From a virus: a stretch of DNA of 39,208 bases. Below, piece after piece: positions 1 through 10,700 of this stretch. A program made the translations under genes and the position numbers. The notes beneath the pieces were generated by a model that saw only the letters and a list, made by a program, of their open reading frames with translations, was not told where the DNA came from and did no database searches. Position 1 is the stretch's first letter, and the number at the start of each line of letters is the position of its first letter. The DNA lies in the IMG/VR virus record IMGVR_UViG_3300042484_000328, positions 1 through 39,208 of that record. One strand, 5' to 3'.

Positions 1-100
1 AGCAGCAGTCATTGTTAGCATACCCGATGGCAGTGCTGCTGGTGGTCCTGTAAATGGAATGTAATCTGCTGCGGCTGTGTCGTAAACGTAACCTACTCTT
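1..100. repeat. 100-bp exact terminal repeat, left copy
   Basis: These bases are identical to the last 100 bases of the window (39109-39208). The sequence differs on either side of the copies. The repeat lies inside the collar gene, which becomes one open frame of 221 codons when the ends are joined. This shows a circular map, either from an assembly overlap or from a circularly permuted headful-packaged genome. A fixed T7-type terminal repeat would more usually lie between genes. Confidence 0.97.
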
Positions 101-111
101 GATGCTGGCAT
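1..111 (-). CDS. Tail collar domain protein, 5' fragment (continues at 39208)
   Basis: This is the first 37 codons of the collar protein whose body lies at the other end of the window. The ATG at 111 overlaps the stop of the upstream gene as TAATG. The fragment reads MPASRVGYVY and so on through a Pro/Ala-rich linker, then runs off the left edge. Bases 1-100 are duplicated at the right edge, so the same codons occur there in frame. The joined product is 221 residues. The N-terminal 30 residues are probably a virion-attachment segment ahead of the collar domain. Confidence 0.9.
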   Translation of the reverse strand, partial: MPASRVGYVYDTAAADYIPFTGPPAALPSGMLTMTAA

Positions 112-631
112 TACTGTGCAATCTCCTGAATGTATCCCATTGACACACCAACCTCATAATCATTTGCACCAGTGCTAGAAAACGGTCTGTTAATATAAAT
201 TACCTGATTTCCAGCACCAGCACTTCTAACTGCTAATCCATATGTAACTGGAGAAGTAGTTCCTGGAGTATCCACATAAGTTATTGTAATTCTATTAGGT
301 GTACTTGCTACGTCACCATCATAAGCAGTTGCAGCATAGGAGCTCCAGTTAGTATTACCAGAAGAAGTGTTGTATCCATTGCTTGATAAAGAACCATTTT
401 TCCAAATTACAAATACTGCACCGTATTGCGCTTCATAATGTATTTCCCATTGAACCATTATTTTTGAATTAGCATACTTGGGAGTAATGGTCATATCAAA
501 TGGAGTCATAGCCGTGCCGCTTCCAGTAGTAGAAGAAGCAGTATAACCATACTGAGCATCAACACGAATGTTATTAAATTGAATAACATTTCCAGGCATT
601 GCACCGCTTGCATTGTTTCTCGCTCTAGACA

Positions 632-632
<1 letters not shown>
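111..632 (-). CDS. Fibre-type virion protein (beta-rich, 173 aa)
   Basis: A 173-residue protein rich in Ser, Thr, Asn and Gly with alternating hydrophobic residues, as in a beta-sandwich. The centre reads like a family common in aquatic phage tails in which a segment of the type TPxxxxSKIMV begins the jelly-roll core (here TPKYANSKIMVQWEI, about residues 50-64). The C-terminal domain of the neighbouring collagen-like fibre has a comparable layout, so the two may share a fold. The start ATG at 632 abuts the fibre stop and the stop overlaps the collar start (TAATG), which places it in a tail-fibre operon. It is probably a receptor-binding or fibre-tip protein. The family is recalled rather than searched, and the exact role is inferred. 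Confidence 0.7.
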
Positions 633-2364
<1,732 letters not shown>

Positions 2365-2365
<1 letters not shown>

Positions 2366-2694
2366 TACTGTGTCACCTCTGCTGTTACAATAAAGCGACC
2401 CTCCAAGATTCGTGTAACTTGTCCACCAGAAGATGTCAGTTCAATGTCATAAACCCAACGACCAGCAGGCACATCAGACATGGTAGTAGCATTAACAGTT
2501 GCAGATACACGACCAACAGAAGTCATTGTTGCAGTAGTAATATTAAGTAAAGTATTTGCATCGTTAGCAGAACGACGAACTTGCATAGCAAATGTATAGC
2601 CAGTTAAATTCCACGGAGTACCATCAGTCTCAACGCGAAAGTTTAGATTAAAGGTAGCACCTTGTTCAGCTACAATATTGTACTTACCACTCAT
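2365..2694 (-). CDS. Small Ig-like structural protein
   Basis: A 109-residue beta-rich protein. The pattern of an N-terminal [12 protein letters not shown] strand, a central [13 protein letters not shown] segment and a C-terminal [10 protein letters not shown] strand is common in small phage proteins encoded next to tail fibres and resembles the N-terminal Ig-like module of baseplate upper proteins. No catalytic residues are visible. It starts four bases inside the upstream membrane-protein gene and abuts the collagen-like fibre gene, so translation is coupled to the fibre. It is probably a fibre-attachment or capsid-decoration protein. The family resemblance is moderate and the function unproven. 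Confidence 0.65.
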
Positions 2695-2921
2695 AGTTCA
2701 TCCTTAAGATGTAATGTAATGTGTTCATCTAAACGCTTTTCAATTCTGTCTACAGCCTTAGCTACGTCTGGAAGGCTACGACCACCGTTGGCAGATGGCT
2801 GGATAGGATGTGTCTGTTCTTTAATGTAAGCTTTTAATGGAGTTACAATTAATAACTTACCCAGTACGGTCAGGATACCGATACTTAACGACACAACTGT
2901 CAATGACTCTATCAGTGTCAT
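2691..2921 (-). CDS. Small membrane protein with one N-terminal TM helix
   Basis: A 76-residue protein with a hydrophobic segment at about residues 5-31 (SLTVVSLSIGILTVLGKLLIV). A polar linker and a charged amphipathic helix follow, ending [17 protein letters not shown]. This single-helix plus coiled-helix layout is frequent in phages and recalls XhlA- or holin-accessory-type proteins. Its position between a connector-like gene and the fibre genes, far from the lysis cassette, argues against a main holin. It overlaps both neighbours by four bases (ATGA type). It could be a minor virion or entry protein, and the function is not settled. Confidence 0.6.
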   Translation of the reverse strand: MTLIESLTVVSLSIGILTVLGKLLIVTPLKAYIKEQTHPIQPSANGGRSLPDVAKAVDRIEKRLDEHITLHLKDEL

Positions 2922-3169
2922 AGCTCAAACACCTCATAACCAACCGACTCAAGAGCATCTTTCTCATCTTCAGTAACGACATACTCATGTCCTCCAAGAT
3001 AAACAAGGTCAGCAATAGCAAGATCATCTTGTGACGGAAATCTATCTTCATAGAATTCTCCATCAACACGGTAAACAGTTACACCTTGCTTGCGTGTGTA
3101 ACGAGCAAATAGCCAGTTACCACCCATAGGTCCTTCGTCAACCACTGGTGGTACAAATAGGTAAGACAT
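2918..3169 (-). CDS. Small structural/connector-like protein (83 aa)
   Basis: An 83-residue soluble protein beginning MSYLFVPPVVDEGP. The arrangement of an N-terminal PPVV-EGP motif, a middle GVTVYR strand, and a C-terminal GGHEYVVTEDEKDAL segment recurs in small proteins downstream of major capsid genes in actinobacterial phages (from memory). It lies directly after the capsid gene across a 63-base spacer with a hairpin, and has a good ribosome site (AAAGGG, 6 bases before the ATG). Its place suggests a head-completion or neck protein. No enzymatic motif is seen. Confidence 0.65.
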   Translation of the reverse strand: MSYLFVPPVVDEGPMGGNWLFARYTRKQGVTVYRVDGEFYEDRFPSQDDLAIADLVYLGGHEYVVTEDEKDALESVGYEVFEL

Positions 3170-3196
3170 TTAATCCCTTTCAGTACCTAGCAACAC

Positions 3197-3215
3197 TCCC
3201 ACCTTGTGGGTGGGA
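3197..3215 (-). terminator. Hairpin after the major capsid gene
   Basis: A perfect 7-bp stem (TCCCACC paired with GGTGGGA) with a 5-base loop lies 18 bases downstream of the capsid stop on the - strand. No T-run follows. It is therefore more likely a partial terminator or an mRNA 3'-end stabiliser that raises capsid output relative to downstream genes. Confidence 0.55.
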
Positions 3216-3232
3216 ATGAAGCTAGTCACTAA

Positions 3233-4243
3233 CTAGGCAATGCTAGAAGCAGACTCAATGCGGTACAACGCTTCCTGACGGTAGATAGCGTGTCCTAGAA
3301 CACCGTACCAACCGATTGGACGCTGACGCATCAAGCGGTCCACAACTGGACCAATGACTACGTGTGGTTCTTCAGCAACAGCTTCAGCAAGTGCTTGCTG
3401 TCCTGCTAGGAAAGTACGGTATACCTTGATTGAGCTGTCACCATCTGTAGCAGTGTACAGACGAGGAGACTCAATGAAGTATGCACCTTCAAACTGACCA
3501 ATTTCGCCAGCCCAGATTGCATCGTTGCTCTGGTACTCATGTGGGTTACGCCATGAAGCAGCACCAGTTTCGGCACGAAGGTCGTGGGAAACTTCTGGGT
3601 GAATACCACACCAGTAAAGTGAACCCTTACGTCCGTTAGCCTTGTTGCTACGCAACTTAGCTACAGCCTTACGGATATCAGCAGCAGATAGTGTATCATC
3701 TGAAGTGATTCCTGAAGTTGTAGTTGCAGTGGTTGTTCCACCAGTTGCGTATAGTACGTTACTGCCAGTTAGCAGAGCGTTCTGTGCTAGATCATCAATG
3801 CTATCAGCCATGTTGAATGCAATGATGTTAGCAACAGCAGGATCTACATCAGCAAGTGATAGAAGACCAAGCTTCTTGGTTACAAGAGTAGAGTTACCGT
3901 ACTCATTTAGAGTAATAGTAACGATATCTGGAGTACCAAGTGCTACTGCAGTTGGATCAACTTCTTCAGAAAGAACTGAAGTAGCCTTAGCTAGGTCGTT
4001 GTAAATCTGTAGAGCTACAGATGAACCTGGCATAGCCTGACGAGCAGGCTTCTTGTCTGCTACTGAACGTAGCAATGGGGTAGCGCGTAGTTCAAATTCA
4101 ACAAGGCGATCGTAAGCCTTCTGAACTAGACCAGCACCGTTAGATGGGGTGAATGTTCCTACGTTGTTGGCACTTGAGTAAGCACCACCACCGAGACCGC
4201 CATTAGTATTGGCGGAACCACCCGATAAGCCTGTTACAGCCAT
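3233..4243 (-). CDS. Major capsid protein, N4-gp56-like
   Basis: A 336-residue shell protein. A flexible Gly/Ser/Asn-rich N-terminus of about 35 residues precedes an HK97-type body. The middle contains the TITLNEYGNSTLVTKKLGLL segment typical of the N4-gp56/P22-like coat group, where a beta strand is followed by an EYG turn. The C-terminus GWYGVLGHAIYRQEALYRIE fits the final strand of that family. An acidic coiled-coil scaffold gene lies immediately upstream, the standard order. The ribosome site is strong (AAGGA about 7 bases before the ATG), and a hairpin follows the gene. The family assignment rests on motif memory, but the capsid role is well supported by position and neighbours. Confidence 0.87.
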   Translation of the reverse strand: MAVTGLSGGSANTNGGLGGGAYSSANNVGTFTPSNGAGLVQKAYDRLVEFELRATPLLRSVADKKPARQAMPGSSVALQIYNDLAKATSVLSEEVDPTAVALGTPDIVTITLNEYGNSTLVTKKLGLLSLADVDPAVANIIAFNMADSIDDLAQNALLTGSNVLYATGGTTTATTTSGITSDDTLSAADIRKAVAKLRSNKANGRKGSLYWCGIHPEVSHDLRAETGAASWRNPHEYQSNDAIWAGEIGQFEGAYFIESPRLYTATDGDSSIKVYRTFLAGQQALAEAVAEEPHVVIGPVVDRLMRQRPIGWYGVLGHAIYRQEALYRIESASSIA

Positions 4244-4276
4244 GATTATTCCTTAGGGGTTGTATGATTATTACGA

Positions 4277-4744
4277 TTATTCTGTGCCGTAAATCATTTC
4301 CAGTAATTCTTCAGCACTCTGAGCATTGTTAATGCGTGAGAACACATCATTAACATCGTCAGGAGAAAGAGCAGAGCCAATCGCAGCATCAATCTGTCGC
4401 AGTGTAGATAGATTTTCTTGATCTACCATAGGTTGCTGAGCTTGTGGCTGAACACCAAAGACTTCACCGTACTCATCCAACCATTTACTAATTGATTCTG
4501 GATCATTAGCAACATCTGATGGAATAAATGTAGCGATCTTAGGATTAACTCCTCTTTCATTGAGAACGGAACTAACAACAGACTGACGTTGAAAGTTACG
4601 TAAACCTTCTAGTTCAGATTCTAGTTCCTTGATACGCTTAGACTTAGCGCGATCAGCCTTACGTAGATTCTGTAATCCACCAGTCTGATCTTCTTCTTCT
4701 AAGAAGTCATCGTCGTCTTCGTACCATTCATTGTTGTTACTCAT
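4277..4744 (-). CDS. Capsid scaffolding protein
   Basis: A 155-residue acidic protein with an Asp/Glu-rich N-terminus, a predicted coiled coil at about residues 25-55 (KADRAKSKRIKELESELEGL) and a helical Gln-rich C-terminal half ending in an acidic tail. Size, composition and position just upstream of the major capsid gene are typical of phage scaffolds that assemble inside the procapsid and then leave. The ribosome site AAGGGAG stands 9 bases before the ATG. The longest spacer inside the late arm lies ahead of this gene, consistent with separate control of scaffold and capsid expression. No protease is seen nearby, so scaffold is probably released without cleavage. Confidence 0.8.
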   Translation of the reverse strand: MSNNNEWYEDDDDFLEEEDQTGGLQNLRKADRAKSKRIKELESELEGLRNFQRQSVVSSVLNERGVNPKIATFIPSDVANDPESISKWLDEYGEVFGVQPQAQQPMVDQENLSTLRQIDAAIGSALSPDDVNDVFSRINNAQSAEELLEMIYGTE

Positions 4745-4861
4745 CGTAACTATCTCCCTTATTCATCGGTTAAGCGCAGACCACAAAGCTATACGGGGAA
4801 TATAGCTTGGCTTCCACTACCAGTCTGTTACGTCGTTGGGGCTGGTTGATCCAACGAGAGT
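4745..4861 (-). promoter_or_regulatory. Spacer with two hairpins upstream of scaffold and capsid genes
   Basis: This 117-base gap is unusual in an operon where most genes overlap. It holds a perfect 8-bp hairpin at 4786-4808 (AAGCTATA with TATAGCTT, 7-base loop) and a 6-bp hairpin at 4834-4856 (CGTTGG with CCAACG). No convincing -35/-10 pair was found on the - strand. It may be an RNA processing site, an attenuator or a weak promoter that sets high expression of scaffold and capsid. Confidence 0.5.
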
Positions 4862-5680
4862 TTATACTTGAGCCTTGCGACTTAATGATCCAGTTTTAAT
4901 ACCTGAAGATCCACCAAACTCTGCACGAGCTTGAGAGGCTAAACGCTTGGTGCGCTTACTGGTTTGACCAAGAAGATTTTCTTGTTCAAGTTCTTTTTGT
5001 AAACCTTCGGTACTAGTTTCACCAAACATGCGAGATGCTTGTTCAATACCAGTTTTTTGTTCTGCAACTCTAGACAGACCAATTCTTGCCTTGCTTCTAT
5101 CTAGACCTTGAGATGTTAAGAACTCTGCACCTAGCTCTGACTTAATGCCAGTCTCTGTTTCTGCAGCCTTAACTTCAGCAATATCAATCTTATTCTTTAG
5201 ATAGTCTGAACCTTCTTTCCCAAGAAGTAAGCTATTGGCAATTTCATTATCGGTAATACCTGGATAAAGCTTGCGTAGTTCGTCAACAAGTGGCTTGTCA
5301 TTAGAGTTAACTGCGTTTTGCACACGAGTATAAGCATTAGTAAATCTTTTACTTAACTCATTTGGCGAAACATCATTGGCAATAAAGCTTGCAAAGTTTT
5401 GACGTGTAGCTAAACCACCAGCTTGATAAGCCTTCATGGTTTCTTCGTACATTCTTTCTTGGTAAAGATATTCACCTTCAGAAATAACTGGCTTACCTGC
5501 AGCTTGACGATCAAAGTTTCCTTTAAATCTAGCTTTGTATGGTTCAGTCTTGCGCAATTCAGAATAAATTATACTTCCTGATTCTGCACCATAATCGGCA
5601 ACAAGCTGAGTAATAACATCTGCAAGTTCAGACAAACCATTATCAATAAATATTTGTTTGAAGTCTTCCCAACCAGCCAT
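4862..5680 (-). CDS. Virion protein with actinophage-type helical module
   Basis: A 272-residue, mostly helical protein with no membrane segment. Residues about 40-130 contain a pattern remembered from many actinophage virion proteins: LRKTEPYKARFKGN, then a short GKPVISEGEYL segment, then DVSPNELSKRF. The module often occurs in large internal or tail-associated proteins. The C-terminal third is Gln/Glu/Lys-rich and probably extended. It is the last of four consecutive structural genes (1730, 319, 364 and 272 residues) between portal and scaffold, a position where short-tailed phages keep ejection proteins. The exact role is inferred only from context. Confidence 0.6.
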   Translation of the reverse strand: MAGWEDFKQIFIDNGLSELADVITQLVADYGAESGSIIYSELRKTEPYKARFKGNFDRQAAGKPVISEGEYLYQERMYEETMKAYQAGGLATRQNFASFIANDVSPNELSKRFTNAYTRVQNAVNSNDKPLVDELRKLYPGITDNEIANSLLLGKEGSDYLKNKIDIAEVKAAETETGIKSELGAEFLTSQGLDRSKARIGLSRVAEQKTGIEQASRMFGETSTEGLQKELEQENLLGQTSKRTKRLASQARAEFGGSSGIKTGSLSRKAQV

Positions 5681-5681
5681 G

Positions 5682-6776
5682 CTATCTCATTCCAAAAGTA
5701 GACAGTACATCATTTGCTACACTAAAGATCTTGTCTTTGTTTTTTATAACAGAAGCCCATTGATCTGTCTTACGTAAGTCTTTTACTACAGCTTCATCAC
5801 TAATTGGTCTACCTTTATCATCGGTAGCTCTCATTGCTTTATCTACAAAAGGATTCTTAAGATCAATCTTATCGATGCTTTCATCAAGTTCTGCAGCAAT
5901 ACGTTGACGATAACCAGCAGCTAAATCTTCTACACTATTAAAGTTATCTAACTTGTCAGCCCATGCTGAATACTGTTGCTTAGCAATATTTGTAATATAG
6001 TCTTTTGATTTATTAACATCAAAAGAATTAGAAGTAATTCCTCTTACTTGATTAAGAATCCAATCTTCAGCAACTGTTACGTTATTCTTTTTAGCCCAAT
6101 TGCGAATATCATCTTCAGCTTCACCAGCTGCGCCAAATAAAGAACCAATTTTTTCTTGATCGGTTTGACCAGAAAAAGTAATGTATCCAGAAATTAAACT
6201 TCTTAATTCAGAATCGTTTAAACCATTCTGCATTTGAGTTTTAGCTAGTTCTTGTGCTTGAGCATCAGATAGGTTTGCACCCATTAATCCAGCAACAGCT
6301 TTTACTTGTGCTGTACTTCCAGCTACTTGCTTATTAAAGTCTGCTGCTTGAGCAGGATCCCTAGATAAAGTGTAATACTTTCTTTGAGCTTCACTTTTTT
6401 CTTTATACCAAGTAGTGTTTTTAAGCTCAACAATAAACTTATCTGGACCCCATTCTTCACCACGCTTTTCGGCAGCCCAGGCTTTATCAAATAATTCACT
6501 AAGGCTACCAGCACCAGTACTAGATCTAATTACTGCAAGTGGTATATTAAAATCAGTACCAGCAGTTAACTGAGATGCTTTTTCAGCTTGACCAATCCAA
6601 CCTCTGTCGTTGTCCCATACAAAGTCACCTTTAGGTGCTGCTGGTCTTACCCAAAATGCACCTTTTTCAGTCCATGCTTTGCCAGGTCGTGGTCGTCTTG
6701 TTTTACTCTTTGTAGTTTTACCATCAGTTTTTGACGTGACTGTTTCATAAATACTAATTTTATTTTTATCTGCCAT
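5682..6776 (-). CDS. Virion protein, WD-x-GW module (364 aa)
   Basis: A 364-residue, largely helical protein with a basic N-terminus rich in Lys, Thr and Arg. Near residues 50-65 it has FVWDNDRGWIGQAEK, which matches FSWDPNNGWLWKGNE in the next gene upstream. The two are therefore probably partners or distant paralogues with a shared anchoring motif. The C-terminal half contains long amphipathic helices and no catalytic signature. It overlaps the upstream stop by one base (TAATG) and sits one base from the downstream gene, so the set is translated together. It is probably a minor head or ejection protein. No named family was recognised. Confidence 0.55.
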   Translation of the reverse strand: MADKNKISIYETVTSKTDGKTTKSKTRRPRPGKAWTEKGAFWVRPAAPKGDFVWDNDRGWIGQAEKASQLTAGTDFNIPLAVIRSSTGAGSLSELFDKAWAAEKRGEEWGPDKFIVELKNTTWYKEKSEAQRKYYTLSRDPAQAADFNKQVAGSTAQVKAVAGLMGANLSDAQAQELAKTQMQNGLNDSELRSLISGYITFSGQTDQEKIGSLFGAAGEAEDDIRNWAKKNNVTVAEDWILNQVRGITSNSFDVNKSKDYITNIAKQQYSAWADKLDNFNSVEDLAAGYRQRIAAELDESIDKIDLKNPFVDKAMRATDDKGRPISDEAVVKDLRKTDQWASVIKNKDKIFSVANDVLSTFGMR

Positions 6777-7735
6777 TATGAACCTAATTGAATTGGATTT
6801 TCAAGTGCTTCCATAAAGTACGTCAGATATTTCGTAGCTTTATTGTAGCCTTCTGCTTCTGGATTAGCTAAAGCTTCTTTTCTCATCATGCTCATAGCTG
6901 CATCAGAACTTACTCCACCAGACTGAGTTTGAGTAGTAGTCTTACCAGATACTGTGCTAGTTTGCACTAAAGGATTTTTATCTCCAAATGATTGCAACTT
7001 AGAAACAAAATCTTTTAGTTCATCTTCTGTAGCACCGCGACCAATTGTTCGTTGAAACAATTCATCAATAGCAACATCGTAGTCTTCAACTTGAAACTTC
7101 TGGCGAGATATAGTCTTTCTTGTACCACCAGATCCACCACCACCAGTGGTTTCCCACATACCAGTCTTAGGTGCTTGAGCTAACCAATCATCAAGAGTTA
7201 AAATAGTCTTTGAACCTTGTGCTGATAAGCGTGTATTGGTTCCAGTTGCTGCAATAAGAGCATCTTGAAGAGCTTGCATAAAGTAAGGATCAGCATCATC
7301 ACCTGAACTTAAAGATGTTTGTGCATACTTTTCGCTACCATAAATTTGTTTGTCAGCTAAAACATTTTTTAGTGCAGTAATTCCACCAGGTGTAGCCATA
7401 CGAGTTTGTAATTCTTTTTGAACTGCAGAACCAAGTGTTATAGGAGAACCTGCCGTCAAGCCTTCAGTGCTAATTGTTTCAGCAATGTACTTTCCAGTTT
7501 GATCGCCAATAAAAACTACACTAATTCCTTCGCCTTCATTGCCTTTCCAAAGCCAACCATTGTTTGGGTCCCAAGAAAAAGCATCTGGACCAAACTTAAT
7601 TGGTTGAGTTCCTGTGCCCCAAGTTGAAAAGTTATTTGTAGCTGTTGCATTAATTGTAACTGGAGTAGTGGCAATGTTATTTGCTTGCTGTTGTTTCTTT
7701 TTTAAATACTCAGGAGTTGGTCCTATTGGTGGCAT
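6776..7735 (-). CDS. Virion protein, WD-x-GW module plus GR-AT-EL helical domain (319 aa)
   Basis: A 319-residue protein. A short N-terminal WD-x-GW motif (about residues 50-65) is shared with the 364-residue neighbour. After a Gly-rich linker (GGGGSGG), residues about 210-260 read ELFQRTIGRGATEDELKDF followed by SFGDKNPLV. That helical module is recalled from large virion proteins and tape-measure-like proteins of aquatic and actinobacterial phages. The start overlaps the stop of the giant 1730-residue gene by one base. It is probably part of the internal core or neck. The function is unproven, and the domain identification is by memory. Confidence 0.55.
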   Translation of the reverse strand: MPPIGPTPEYLKKKQQQANNIATTPVTINATATNNFSTWGTGTQPIKFGPDAFSWDPNNGWLWKGNEGEGISVVFIGDQTGKYIAETISTEGLTAGSPITLGSAVQKELQTRMATPGGITALKNVLADKQIYGSEKYAQTSLSSGDDADPYFMQALQDALIAATGTNTRLSAQGSKTILTLDDWLAQAPKTGMWETTGGGGSGGTRKTISRQKFQVEDYDVAIDELFQRTIGRGATEDELKDFVSKLQSFGDKNPLVQTSTVSGKTTTQTQSGGVSSDAAMSMMRKEALANPEAEGYNKATKYLTYFMEALENPIQLGS

Positions 7736-10700
7736 TAGTTTCCTGCTCCCTTAATAACATTGCGATTAATTGTGACTTGAGCATCACGTGACTTTGAATT
7801 CATTAGCTTAAGTAATCCATACTTGTAGTATTGCTCAACTGTTTTGGTCGGATCAGAATCAATAAGGTTTTTAATTCTTTCTATTGCTTCTGCTTTTTTA
7901 GCCCGCTTTAGTTCCGCACCATTAGAAGGTTCTAGCAAACTAATTTGATTTGCATAATTAATAAACTCATTGTAGATCTCATAAGATGTATTAATTTTGT
8001 CTCTTACTTCTGGTCTTAAGTCAGCATCTGGAGAGTTAACGTAGTTATATGTTGACTGAATAAAGTCAGAAGCATCACTATTATCTGCTCCGCTTCTAAT
8101 GTGATCCTCTAAACCAGGAACACCAAGCAACAATATCTTACGCTTTCTTTCATATGCCTTAATTGAAGACCTGCGCAAGTTTGCATTTGAAAATGGAATG
8201 TTTCTTAGATCCACTTCTTCTTCATCATTGATTGCATAGTAAGCATTTGCGTATTCTTTAAGCATTACATCTTCGTAATACTTGCTGATGTAATCGTAAA
8301 CACTTGCATTTTCTGGAACCTTGTTAACAATGCCAGCAGCTTCAGCCCACTGGTATACACCAGGATTAAATTCTCCAGTGTAAGGAGCAAACATAAGTGC
8401 ACCTGCACCATACTTATCAATGGAGTCTTTATTCTTAATAGCCCAGTTCTGCATTTCATTTGAGAACTTAATTAATGGCTTGACACCTTCTTGATTTGTA
8501 GATACAAGATAAACAGTCTTGCCTGGATTGTCGCCTACCCAAGTTGCATAAGCTAGTTCATAAGGATCTTCTACATCTGGATACTTCATCTTAACTTGAT
8601 CAAGCACTTCATAAAAACTAGACTTCATACTTACTACACCATTGTCTTTTAAGTAAGTAGGAAGATCTTTAGTATCTTTTGATTGAACGGCAAATGGAAG
8701 AATCATTCCAAGTAGTGCACGAGTTACAATAATGTTATGTGCAGAAATCTTTACATCAGCTAGATACTTGCGCTTTGCTTCATCTAGTCCAGCCTGATCT
8801 ATAGTTCCATCTTCTCTTGCATAATCAGTTGGATTAATACCATAACCATTAGCTTGGTAGTAACTTAAAGCTTGAGTATAAGCAGAAACTTCTTGTTGTG
8901 AACGCTCGTCTGGAGATAGCATTTTCCAAATGTTGTTAACAAACTTAGGAGCAATAGCACTACGCAAAGTTACGTTGTCACCCATTGGACCAAGTGCAAT
9001 CTGATCAATGTCTTCAGCAAATTGCTTGGTAGGGTCAAACTTATTGAGTAATGTTTTAACTCCCAAAATAGATAGTGCACCAGCAGGACCTGAAAGATAC
9101 GGCATACCAGCATCATCTTGGAAAGAAGGGTTTCCAGCAGTTAACTTAAATGTAAGATCATTAAACAACGGCTGAGTAACTCCAAATTCACCGTTAGTTA
9201 ATGTACGAACTGTGCTATCTACTGCACCAAAAATAATATCGTCCATAGGTAAGACAACAAATCGCTCACCATCTTCGTCTTCGTGTACAGCACCAAGAGA
9301 ATCAAAACCTTGACCCATTAAACGAAGGCGATAAATAGTACTTAGCTTGTTGTACTTAACAAGACGGAACATGCGACGATGAAAATCTTCTACTGCTCTG
9401 TAAAAACGACCAACAGTTCGCATATTGTATGCAAGTACAGTTCTAACTTCTGGATTATCCGCATACTTTAGAACTTGATTAGCAGCTCTTGTCATAGCAC
9501 GATCAGTAAAGAACCTAGCAGCTATTTCTTCAGAGTTAACTTTAGCCTGTGATGGGTCAATGCCCTGTTTAATTTGCTCATCATAAATGTTTTTAGCATA
9601 AGCAACTTCATCAGCCTTAGATTCTTTACGATATGTTATGTAATGAGCATGCACTGCTGGTTGACGATAGATATCATCGCTCTGACGGCTCATCATTTCA
9701 AAAGCTTTATCGCGATACTTGCGATGCCAAGATTCTAGATTGTCGCTAACGTGAAATTCTAAATCAGTAAAGACTCTTTCTTCTGGAAGATTATCTTTTA
9801 CTAATTCTTTGTAGCTTTTTATTTTAACTTTACCGCTAGGATGAAGAACATCTTCACCAAGTTTAATTTGGTCAACTAAATAACGATGATCTTTTATGTA
9901 GCCATCAGTAAATGGCTTAAACAGTGAGTATAGTTCTTCGTTAAAGGTTGAACTATTACCATGAAATCTAACGTAAAGATCTGAAAAAACATCTTCAATA
10001 AATAAACGAGCCTTTTCAACATCAGGCAAGCCATCAAACTTAGCCATGTGAGTACTTGATTCAAGAAACTTCTTTACGTCGCCAACTTTTTTATTGTTAA
10101 CTTGCCAGATAGTTCCATTAAATTCAAAACCAATACCTTGCAAAAATTGATTTGTAGCATTAACTAAATCTTCTTCAGTTCTTAAACCATTGTTAGCAAG
10201 AAACAATCTTGCTGGATCTGCTTCTGGTATAACTTTTCCACCAAAGCTAAATCCTTTAGAAGAGAATGCAGAAATAAAGTTATCAAACATAACGGTATGA
10301 ATATGGGCATCTGTCATGTCCCGTGGATCCATAGACTTAAATATGCCAGTAGCAACTGCACCAGCTTCTTCAAGCGATATATCATTGCTTGACTTAGAAA
10401 TTAATCCAGTAGTAGTACCACGTAAACCTTGACGTGACAACAATGCATCAATAATATTTGAAGAACTTACTTGAGATAAAATATTTGGATTGTAACGAGC
10501 AGCATCGTGTAACATTGTTCGGTACTCTTCAGGCAACTTCTTGCCATACTTTGTAAGAGCCATATCAAATAGTTTTATACGAGCAGCTTGTTCGGCTTCA
10601 TACTTTGTAGCGTATACACCTTCTCGTAGTTTTTCTCCAGCTTCCGCAAAAACTTCATCACGTTGACCTTGAGTGATACCACGAACAGCACCGTATTCTT

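Noticed and set aside
2691-2921. Small TM protein as the phage holin
   Set aside because: It is far from the endolysin and has a single helix; the two-helix protein directly before the M23 endopeptidase is a better candidate.
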